NCBI RefSeq assembly: GCF_030936135.1
Contig: NC_082603.1
Coordinates: forward strand, 23,030,880 to 23,094,879
Length of the DNA stretch: 64,000 bases
Direction of reading: 5' to 3'
Origin: Gavia stellata
Taxonomy: Eukaryota > Chordata > Aves > Gaviiformes > Gaviidae
Shown here: positions 27,701-39,700 of the stretch, piece by piece
How positions within the stretch are numbered: position 1 is the first letter of the stretch
Layout of the letters: the number at the start of each line of letters is the position of its first letter
The notes under the pieces: generated by a model
What the model saw: the letters and a program-made list of their open reading frames with translations, nothing else
Databases searched by the model: none
Told to the model about the DNA's origin: nothing
Program-made: the position numbers and the translations under genes

Positions 27701-30700
27701 ATAGATTCACAGAAGATTTATTTGTAGATGTCTGGTTTTTTTTTTAAATGGCGATAAATAAAATCCAGTATCTATTCAGTAATCACTTTTTCTTAAAAAT
27801 GTGACAGCAGGGCCTGTGCTTCACTAATAACAATGCGACTCTTATTGTCAATCTCAAATACAGAATTTTAGAAGTGCCCCAAAGGCCATGACAAAGCTCC
27901 CAGACCTAATTGTTCATTAGATTTTGACACCATGTGTTTAATTCTATATAGCAATTATAGTGACACCGACTGTTCTCGGATTGAGTTACATTGGAGTGCT
28001 GAATTTCCTGAACCTCAGTACTGTAGAATGGGCAGACATTATAATACTCGCAGACAGAAGAATTAGTTCTGTACTGGCGCAGAGATCCATGAAAGGACAC
28101 AGAGGTGGAGATACCGAGTGTTTCTGCATCCAACTTGTTGAGATTTTTCCCATAAATGACATAATTTCTCCATTTTGACCAGAAGTAAAAAATGCTGATG
28201 TTCTATGTTCACAGTATTTTAATTTCTTCTATTTCAGTTGTATGCTTTCTGGTAAAAATATGCTTAAGTATTTCAATATGCAAGATTACCTCATCTCTGA
28301 TCATATCTATACTTACAGGTATATTTGTCCATACCTGGAAAAGTTAAAATACACGCTTACTTATAAATAAAAAGTAGAAGTACTTTATGCTAACTATGCA
28401 TAATTTGTGTCTCATTGTTAAGAAAGAGTAAGTTGAGGTTCAGCAGGTAACAAACTACTAAAACTCTTTCCTTTTTATCACAATTTTTGCTAAATTTCCT
28501 GTGTACTTTTAAACAAGGGTAGGTATTTTTCTCTGAAAGCCTTTGAAGTGTCTGGAAATACTACAGATGCAGCATTGCAGGATAGGTAATGGTTAGAGTA
28601 GTTGTCGCAAAGTAGGAAATGGGAATTTCTTGTTCTTGTAGCAATGCTGGCAAAACTTTGAAATGAAGGCCTGTTACATTTCATTTGACATCTAATTGTC
28701 TCATGTTGTTTTTTCTAGGTTGCCAGTAGAGTGCAAAAATATTTTATTAAACTGACTAAAGCTGGTATTCCAGTTCCAGGAAGAACTCCAAACTTATATT
28801 TATACTCCAAAAAGGTGAGACAATATTACAGCAGAAATTCCATATTTCTATTTGCATTTATGTGCAAATTGAGTCTAAGTCATTAATATTTTCAGTAGAT
28901 TTAAGTCTTGATTAGTGCATTCTTACTAACTAGTTCCACCTTGCATGTATTTCTTAATAAAGTAATCTTTTTCTTTTGCCATTAGCACTGTAGACTGAGT
29001 TCGGTGTTACTCTAGTTTCACAACAACATCTGTTAATTACCTCTCTGTTGGATAATCTCAGGTACATGAAGTGTTGGAAAAGAGAACATAGCAGTCGGAT
29101 TGCAGGCTGAACTAACAGGGTTGAATGACTGGTCTTGGGGTACTTTTTCCTCATTTGTAAGTTCACTGTAATTGATTTAGAAGAGCGTAATGAGAACGCT
29201 GTTGGAAGAGAATAAGGAGCCCTATAATTCGTATTGTACAATCATCTTCTAATTAACAAAACCAAAGAAAATTATGTATAACTGAGCATACTGAACTAGT
29301 ACAAGCATAGGCTTAAGACTGAAATGTCATGTCTTATTTTGATTTGCAACACAAATGACAATTAAAATAGAGTGGTCATATAAATGACCATTAAAATATG
29401 GTGCTTTTCCTCATCTTGGAATGGACGAGAAATTAATATGGTCCTGACAAATCTTCTTAATTTGCAAAAGAAAAGACTGTAGATTTCTGTGCAGACTAGT
29501 CATATATTTTGATTTAAATCATGTAGTACTCTCGGGTACTAATGAGGACCCTAGACATTTGAAGAGAGCACTTTAAGGTTTTGTGGAGGTTTTGTTTGTT
29601 GTGTGGGTTTGTTTTTTTTTTTTTTGTTACCATTGTGTTTACAAAAGTTCTTTAAAACCTGTTACAATGGCATTTTGTAGAGTAACATTACTTTTTGCAT
29701 CCGGGTGTCCATGATGTTTTCTGATTAAGAATAGAGTAAGCTTTACACTAATACTGCAAAAAGGCAAATTTGCAGATTTAGCTTCTTGAAAGGTTGGGAA
29801 CAAAAGTTAACTGCCAGAGGGGCCTGATAGAAAGATTTACCACAGCTCATCTCTAATGATTTAAAATGTTACACACCCCCAGTTGTCTCCTGGTATTCTC
29901 TGAAGTTACTGCAAACAATGAGTGCTTGTATCAGAGGCTTTCCAGTTTGCCATCCGTTTGCCATCCATTATGGTAATGCCATTTTCCTTTCGCCAGGATT
30001 TTAATCTACTATTCTGTTCTATAAACAGAGGCAGGGAAGGTGCAGGCATGACTGTCTGGCACCTTGTCTATTGGAAAAGTGCTTTCTGTCAGAAGAACCA
30101 AAAAAACAGTTGGAAACATTGATACCTTAAATACTGTGGTGAGATTCATCTGTTAGAATTCTAAATTACTTGTACAATTCACCATACCGTGGGGCTAATT
30201 TCAAAAGGGGTTGAAAATTTAGTTTTGAAAATCATAATCCTTTGAGTTCTTTATGTCACCTTACCGTTTTAAGTGACCTTGGTCACATGTCTGGTCTTCT
30301 TTCCTCTTGGTTTTGTTTGGAAAGACTTATTACAGAATGTCAGCAATGCTGCCAGGCAGCAGATAACTGAATTTGATAAATAGTGGGAATATTTAATGAG
30401 TACATGTGTGACATTTTAATCATATTTTTCACTAATTTGAACAGTGATCCATAAAGTTCTTTAACCCCACTGATGCGCATACAAAGAGTATAACAAAGAG
30501 TGAGACATATTTTTTGTAAAATTCTTAACGTTCTCATACTAAAATGGTAATGCTACCATGCTACAGATTTTTCTTAAGCTTACATGTAGAACAAATCTAA
30601 TACTTATGTCTGTTTTCACAGTATGATTCATATCCTTCTTACCAAGTCATAAGAGTAAGGTCATTGTGCCCTGGTTTGTATTAAGATAGCGTCTCCGTTT

Positions 30701-33700
30701 TATACTTGTATCCCATGTAAGAAATACAGCAAACGAAAAGATCAAACAAATAGCATATGTGGGGGAATTCAGCTCTCAGTCTGCTAATATAGCTGTCTAC
30801 TTAGAGCACAGATTGACAGCACTGTACCAGGCTGTGCTTATTCCCAAGTCTCCAATGGAGATAACATAATGTGGCAGAAAGGAAGTGCACAGGGTATTGG
30901 AAGCCTACCCAGGCTTGTGCTGTGCTCGTCATCTTGATATTGAGTACGCACATACGCTGTAAACTGCGGTATCTGCTTTACTGCCAATAATAGAAGTATG
31001 AAAATCGGATGCTGATACTTAAAGCACATATCTATGGGAGAATAAAAAACATAGATACATTTGATATATATATAATTATGTCAAAAGGGATGCTTCACAA
31101 GAAGGTCCTTCCATTTGTCCATGGGGATTGCCCAGGATGCTTTTTTAAAATGGTTACTGGGGAGGTGAGAAGCCTATTCAGTTCTTGAACATCTTGTTGA
31201 AGTTACTGTGTATATCTCCTCATATGGCATGTGTCTTCTGATAAGTGATATAGGAAATTAAACGGGATGCATCAGTTTATTTTCCTGTATAACCATCATC
31301 TGCTACTGGTGAAAATAAAACTGAATCAGAGATTTAGGACTCTAGTATTCAGTTCTTCAATTATGGCTTGTAACTTTCAATTTAATGCTTATATAATATC
31401 ATTAGTGCACCTGCTTTTAAGCTTAATCCAGAAGATACATTTCCCACAGGAAAAGTGATTTTTTAACTGTCTGCTTTTATGTAGCATTTTAGTTCATTCT
31501 TCACCAGAAGTAGAATCATGTTAAGAAGAGAATTGAAATCCTCAGTTAAATTCCTAGGTCATAACTGTATGCATAACAGTGTTACTATTTCAGTGTAGAC
31601 ACAGTTTTCCTTTCTTGATTTCAAGATCTAGTATTGAATGCAGGTCTGTTTTCTGTTAACAGAAAATTTCGATCACTGTGTCAGCTCAAGCTGAAATACC
31701 ACCTAACCTTATAAATGGAAGTATTTTGGGGGGTTGAAATCTTAAAGGAAACCAAAAAAGCAGCAAAACATAGAAAGTCAGTGATCATAAGGCAGAAGGT
31801 GGACAAATTCAACACAATGTATGTAGTACATTGATCTTAGAACAAAATGTTCATTTTTATTCTATCATTGTAGTTCTGCAGATCTGAGGTACCAGCTTCC
31901 AGTCATTACTACAGACTTTGTCTCTTCCCTTAAGAGTGAATGAGGGTAGTCTCAATTCCTTGTTATACTTCTGTCTGCATAGCTACATTCCATCTAAGAT
32001 AATTCGTGTGATCTTTGCCTTTACTTCTTAAACTGCGCACAACTGTTTTGTAACTGATTTAGGAACCTTTGGGATAAAAAGTCTTGGTAAAAAGAGAAAG
32101 TATTAACTATTGTAAATATTCCTTATGCTTTACCTGTATGACAGAAGCTAGACACAGTGTGAGACAATCCTCTCTTACGATTATTAAAAAAAAGCACTTT
32201 TCATACTTCTGGATTTTGATTCACACTGTTTTCTTAAATTGAGGAATGTAAGATTTGACATTTAAGGTGTCAAAATGCTGGTCTGGAAAGTAGCTAAGTA
32301 AAAAGTTGAGTCAGTTTCATTCACCCTAAATTTTTATTTTTTGATATTTAATATTGTTACATGGGGAATAAGTAATAGGGGGTGAGTGCCTTCAAGTAAT
32401 CTATTTTAAAACTGCCATGTATTCTACACCTTCAGACAGCATTAAAGTTGAAAGGTTTTAGATATACACTAATGGAGTAATTTATCTCGTCTAACATTTT
32501 TCAGGTTCCTTTTCCAGTCAGTGGCAATGAAAAAGAACCTTCAGAGAGCAATTCTTTCTAACTCTTAGAAACCTCTTTTATGGTGGAGTGAATTGCCTTT
32601 TCTCTCCCTGGACTAGGAAAGAAATCTGAACAATTAGCCTAGACTTAGATTTTCTAAGGCACAAATTAATACAAGAAGTTGATGATAAGTGTTAAGCATG
32701 GACTGGTCTCTTGTATCTTGGACCTGTGCAAAAATACTTCTTTGTTTGGTCTTGCACTCACACCATTCATGTCTCCTGGAAGTCTTTTAATATCTTTGCA
32801 CTTTGGTTCTCAGTCTTCAAAATTGTAACAGCTTTATTTTCTGTTTTTCTATTGTTGTCCATCTCATTTATTTAGATGGTAAAGTTTTTATGGTAAGGGC
32901 TCTTTCTTACTGGGTTCTTACCGAAGGAGTGTTGCACTGTTCATCTGATTTCAGTTGTTATGGGGGAGAAAAACTCCAGCTGTATGAGGCTCTGTTAGAG
33001 AGGTTTAACTAAAAATAATTGGAAAGATGATAGACTGTTTAGTGCAAAAGTAAACTTCTGCCAAGGTTTTATCGATGAGGATTGCTTAAATAATAACGAA
33101 GGAACGTTTTTAAAAATATATCATTTTTTTCACTGTAGTCATCAAGTAGACGGCAGCATCCTTTAAATAAACATCTTTTCAAACCTTCAACTTTCATGAC
33201 GTCTCATGAACCTCCAGTTTATATGGATGAAGATGATGACAGATCCAGTTTTCACAGCCATATGGATACTGCAGCAGAAGAGGAAGTATCGGTATGTCAT
33301 TTAAATCAGTCACGGAACATCTTGCTTATTGTCATTTTGACCTTGTTCAATGAGTAATATGAGGATTAAGCATCTTTGCCATAAAATGGCATAGTATCAT
33401 GAAGTAAGTATTAAATTCTGGTAAGATTAATGAGCCATTTTTAATTATAAACACATCATTAATATATGGCCCCCAGTTGCAGAAAATTTAGACCAAATCA
33501 GAAAGGAAGTATGTAAAAGAAGTCATAAACAGTTTTGTCTTGAAACAGCTCTAAAAAGTTCTAGTTGCATATTTTCAAAAAGTGATCTGACATGAGACCA
33601 GTTTGAAAATCATATAACCTATATAGTTATGATTCTGATTAAAGATGTGTTGTATTAAAAAAGTTACATAGAACCCTGGTAGAATTTGAATGCTATTGGC

Positions 33701-36700
33701 ATCATTGCTTTTTGTCTTCCTTCACTGGCTGAATTAATTACGGAGTTTTTAAAAGTCTGCTTCAAAGCAGAGCTAACAGACTGAGTCGTCAACCAGCAAA
33801 TGTATGTCTAGTAGGCATCCTAACCCAATGTGTTACGTAGTGTTCCACTTTCCTAATTTATCACGTGTGATAATACTACAAGAATTTAGACGTATGTCTT
33901 TCCCACTTCCATATAGAGGGACCATACCCTACTGCTAAGATGCTGGGCAAGATTCACAGCTGGGGTGAATCACTGTGGCTTTACTGTGCTTAGACTGAAG
34001 AACCTGACTTGATAATTTTTTTTTTTTGTGAGCCTAGTGACATCTTTTGCGTAAAAAGCTTGTTGCATAACAGAAGTATTAAGGCCACACAGTATAAGTC
34101 CATTCTTTATTGACTTTTTTACATGCACTGCATAATCTTCCTTAAATTATTAAATTTGCTCATCTATTACTCAGTCTTAAATCCCATCTTCACTCATGTT
34201 CTGTATTCTCTCTCTGATGGTCTTTTAGTTAATTTAGAGACATTCCTGATAACTTTGCATATTCCAATAAGAACCTTAAAAGAAAAATGCATATTAGAAG
34301 AGATGCAGGTTACTATTATTTCTCTCAATGGAACTGTTTTTGAGCAAACATTCTTTCATTCTGTATTGGTTTTAAATACATATTTTCTAGCTGTTCTGAA
34401 TATTTTCCTAAAACATTTTGGTTTTGCTATGGTGTCCTAACTCTAATAAATATAGGCACCATAAATTAACTGGGATTTATTTTAATTTGGGTAGAAGTTG
34501 CTGGTTTACTTTTTTGCAGTGATAATGGTGGACTTGTGCCCTTTTTCTTTTTTTTATTTTTTTTTAAATTTGGCTTAATCTTTTCTTTCTTCACTAGTGC
34601 AACATTTCCAGATGGATATATTTCTGGCTTGCAGTAATGTAGAAAGACACAGGTGAGCACAGTTACGAAAAAGATCCCCATTATCAGTGCAAAATAGAAG
34701 CAATTTGGCAGAAAAAAGAGATCATGAACTATATTCAAAATGAACATACAGGGTTCTGTTATAATGTTAAAAGTCAGGTCTCTTAGTGACAGTGACTGTC
34801 TTGGAGAAAAATACTTTGCATCAGCATGATGAAGAGATTCAGTGTAGCAAGAAAATTATAGGAAAGGTGTTCTTTGAGTTCTTTACAATGGAAGTACCAG
34901 GTGCTGTTCCCTTGTAAAGACAAAAGATTTTGCTTGGATATTACCAGTCAGTTTGACTGGCATACCATTCCTGAAAAATTGTTTTAGTATAAATGAGTTA
35001 TTCCCAAGTGAAGACCCTCTATTCCCAGCAGAGTGAATTTACTTTTCAGTTATGATTACTTTGTGAGTAGTCTAATTATTCTAGAATACAACTACTTACT
35101 ATTCCAGAATGAAGTGTCCACACAGGGAGCTATTATAGTGTAGTTTATTCAATATACAGTTATTTTGTGTCAGGCAGTTTTTTTCAGGAAAACTTTTGAG
35201 ATATGCATGGAAGGTGAATCCCTGCTTAATCCCTGCTTTATATTAAGAGAATGTAACTTATCATCACACAATTTAATCCTGTCATTTAACCTTGATTTTT
35301 CTGAACATTCGCAGTCTAGTCCTTTATATAGGTTCATAATTACAATTAAATAATTGATAAGGCCTTTAGAAATTTAACACTAAAGAGCATGCCTCTTTCC
35401 CTCACTTCCTTTAATAAAGTTACTAAATAATACAGATTCTTTAATCTTCATGGATTCATATAGAGAAATTGAAATTATGTGTGTAGGCTACATTAGAAGA
35501 ATTTTGATTGCTATCTTGTAGTTATTTTCCATATCTGAATGTTCCTGTAAGTATAGGATCTGAAAACTGCTCTACATCAATAAAGACTTGTCATCTTTGA
35601 AAACAGCTGGCATCTACCAAGTCCAGCTGCTACAATTAAATAGCCATCACAAAACGGGCATCTGAATTAGAATTAGAGCTTTTGTCTTCTCATAAGATAG
35701 AGGTCCTCAACCTTTGTTGAAGAAAATTGGATGAGAATAAACAGAAATGGTGAGTTTCTTTAAAAAGAGAGAACCATTTGTTATACATCTCTGGCAAAGT
35801 TGTATGCAGCAGCCTGTAGGGAGACAAAAATTTTCATAATTTAGGAAAAACAGCAATCTATTTTCTTAAGCTATTAAGAGGCAGCGTGAAGTAAAGGGAT
35901 GAAAGAGTTGGATAACTCTGAAACTTCTACTGTTCCAGTCATGGAATGATGCTTCTCATCACTTTTTATTCTTACAGGTAAGGGTGAGAAGTTAATACTG
36001 TTGACTGTCTTCAAATAAAAAATACATATAATGGAAGCTTGGTACTGTCTTGATTTATGAGTCTTTTAAAAATCTGAGTTTGTGCAAAAATTCTTAAAAC
36101 TGTAAAAAGTTTTTGGGTGTCCTTTGTTTTTAATATTGTCACAGCTTTGAAAATACTTCAGAACAGTGATTTTAGCTATCCTTACAATAGTATTATTCCA
36201 CACCATTCCACAGAATAGTAACGATCAATTAACTTGATAAAACTAACCTGAAATTTCAGTTCTCAAGTATAGTATCTGTTGTCACGTATTTAAAATAAAC
36301 TAGCTTTGTCTTAAACAAAAGCTAAGTCGTCTACTGCAGCTGCCATTTTCCTGACAAGGTATGGAAAAGTGGATTATATGCAAATTGCAGTTAAGCATCT
36401 AAGATGAGGAAGAAACCTAGGAATTAAAATTAGACACTGCTCTCTCCTTTATACTACAGCTAAACTCTTCACCAGAAGAAACTTGTTTGTAGGATAATTT
36501 TTTTTGTTTTAATGCAATTAATAAAGTATAAATAATACAAAATAAAATATGTTAGCTGTATGCACTGTTTTTTGCTATGTTTTTAAAAATAATTTCCTAG
36601 TATGTTTCTTAGTTAGAATGTATTGTCAGCATTTTCTCAAGGGTAATTAATCATACATAGTGATTTATGGAATACATGTCTTACTAGTTCTTATACTGCT

Positions 36701-39700
36701 GAAGTAAAGAATGTTTCTTATTTATTTTTAACCATGAACAGGATGAAGAGAGTATCCCAATAACATATCGAGAATTACCTGAATACAAAGAACTGTTAGA
36801 GTTTAAAAAATTGAAGAAACAGAAACTCCAGCAGATGCATGCAGAAAGTGGATTTGTGCAGCATGTGGGATTCAAGGTGAGTTTAAGAGATGTTCTTTTA
36901 TTATTCAGTGGATTGTAGAAGTTTTCAAAGATAACATGGTTTGGATTTCCTAAAAAGGCTTTGTTTAATATAGCAAGTTTGGTTCCTTAGTTCTTGTTCA
37001 CTGTGTCTGCTTTCTCTCATCTTCTTTAATAAAAACAACCCAAGCAATTCACTCTTTCCAGTAGCTCAGGTTTCACTGAATGCTGATATTTTCTGAAACT
37101 TAATAAGCATACTGTCTTTTCCTCATTCGTATTATGAAAATACAGCTCTAGAGCCTGGTTAAATCATTACAGAATTCCATTTGACACTACACTTTCTTTT
37201 GACAATGATTCATTGATGGTAATTCTCTGACTATGAATTTGGAGTTATTTTGACTCCACCTGAGGCCAAAGAAGGGACAAAGATTTTTAATGAGAACAGT
37301 AATAGATTAATAACTTTTTTTTTGTTTGTAGCAACTTTCTAATCCTATCAAGTAATAACTTGCAGAAGTTTGAAGCAAGGACACGAAACAGTAGTTATGT
37401 GAAATTAAGAAAATAAACATTAAGTTAAAAAACTAATGTGTTGTCCCAGTATCAACCATTAATAGGTGACATGAAAGAAAGGGCATTATCTAAATTCTAT
37501 TTTTCTGGTTTGCAATGATTTTCTGTGTAACTGGTTGCTATGTTGGAACAGTTTCTTCACCTTGTTTAGTGTTATGCAGCTAGATTTATTTTCTAATACC
37601 CATTTATATAAGAATGCAAAAATTCTCAGTTTAAAGTTCAGTTCAAAATGACTGGAAAATTAGGACAGTCTCATAGTTGACATTGATGGACCACCAAGGC
37701 GCTTTTTATTTTTGGTTTGTTGTTTTGGTGTTTTGTTTTGGTTTTTTTTTTAAGTTAGCATGGTATGTTTGGTTTGGGCGTTTTTGTTTTTGTTTTTAAG
37801 TTAGCGTTTTCTTCCCCAAAATTCAAAACTTTGGTCAGGCAGACCAGACTTCTATGTAACAAACTAGTTGCTTTTTCTACATAAAAATACTCTAAAAAGT
37901 AAATTGGCATTATGCAGTGTCAAGCATTCAAAGTTTGAAAGTTTCTTTGCAATCTGAATTTTATTTTATTATGCATTATAGTAACCTATGAAATTACATT
38001 TTTATATACTATTTTCCCTCAGGAGTGCTGCCACGCTCAGTGCACAGGCTGGACAGAGCTCACCTAATAAGCAATCATTCAGAACACTTTTGGTTCTGCA
38101 TGGCCTTCAGCCTCATTTACTACACATTATTCAAACTCTACTTTGAATATTGAATACCTTGTGGGTTTTTTATGGCTTTCATTGCTATAATATAATAGCA
38201 CTTTGCAAATACTATGCCTTTCATTTCCTAAGGAAAAAAAAAGTATTATTTCTTTTTCACAGGGGGAAAGAGAGGGAAGCTGGAGCTCAGAAATTAAGGT
38301 CAAGGGTTTCCGCTATCTTGGTTCTCAAGTTGAGATAACGGGAACCAACTTTTTTTTTTCTTTTTAGGTATTTAGCATTATACTGAACTTGGTATTTTCT
38401 CTGAGTGTGCTTAGTGTCCCTCCTCATTATCAGCCCTCAAACTCTGAAAGGAAGGGATACAGCTGTGACAAATCTGTAAGGTGTTTGTTAACCTGATTGG
38501 ATTAGTTGTGGCTGGGAACGAGCTGCTCTGTGAGTGGGTTTCACAGATGCTGTGAGAGAACTTCAGGTTCTGAAGGCGGATGAGCTATGGGAGCACAGGC
38601 TTGTTCCCCACATTTCTTTTGCCTTTTCAATCCTGTCTCTGCAGCACTCTTCGAAGTTTAGATTCTTGAAAAGTTCTCCTTGCTTTCAAGTCCCATTTTC
38701 CAAGTTTCTTCTTTTTATCAAGTACCTGTGCATTTCTGCCCCTCTTCTCTACAATCATGAATTTTTCATCCAGTCTTGATGTTTCATTTGTACTTTGTTT
38801 CCTCCTCTTCATGCCACAGTCCTTTTGCACTTAGCTACTGTTGTGTTGTCCCTGATTCTTCTCAGGGGATTAGTTCTTGTCTTCTTGCTCAGCTTCAGTT
38901 TTAGACTTCTGTTCCCTTCCCTGAATATGTTGTCCCACTTCCTTCCCAACCACCTGGGTTTTACTTCCAGCCCACCTATAATGTGTTATTGTATTTCCTG
39001 AGCTTGAAAGTGCATCCGTCTGACTTGTCGTGTCCTCATCTGCAGCCTCCCAACAGGCTCTACTGGTCTAGTCTCACTGCTTTCTTCTGCTATGGAAAGT
39101 GAATCTATACCTCGACATTTCACATGGTTGGACTTAAGCTATAGAAACATCACGTTCATGTATTGTGTTGCAGCAGTTCTTACAGCCATGTGAGGATAAG
39201 CAGTGACTGCAGGCAGGACTAGGTCTGCTTTTGTTGAGTAGGAGGATAATGTCAACATAGAGCATTTGGGGAGTGGGAAGAGAAGGGAGAGAAAGATTGA
39301 TCAGTCCTCAGGGCTCTGGAGGGCCTCTCCTAGAGTGTGAGGACTTCTTTATCCATGAATACATTATGGTCTGTGATGAGAAGAATTCAGCTGTGTGGGC
39401 TAGTAATAATCGACCTACATACATGCCTTTCTATATGGTGTATACTGTTACTAACGTAAGTGATTACAGTTGCTGGTTTTTCAGTGCTCTTCCATCTCCT
39501 TCACAGTGTGATAACTGCGGAATTGAACCTATCCAGGGTGTTCGGTGGCACTGCCAAGACTGCCCTCAAGAAATGTCCTTGGATTTCTGTGATTCTTGTT
39601 CTGACTGGTGAGCAGCATACGCTTCTACTTGTTAACTTGTCACTAGCTTGCATTATCTCTATGTGGCTTAATTGCTGTGTATGTTGGAAATATTTTCTCC

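Larger units (their letters stand above)
36877..39506 (+). other. ZZZ3 intron after coding exon 9
   Basis: A 2.6-kb intron with a T/G-rich patch at 37711-37806 and a possible antisense MIR-like relic at 38199-38310. The part from about 38 to 39.4 kb is less AT-rich than its surroundings, but its open frames have no recognisable product. It ends CTCCTTCACAG. Confidence 0.8.

Noticed and set aside
39273-39611. 112-codon frame running into the ZZ finger as an alternative first exon
   Set aside because: Only the last 33 codons (from 39507) match ZZZ3; the upstream part is intron, with a good acceptor at 39505-39506.
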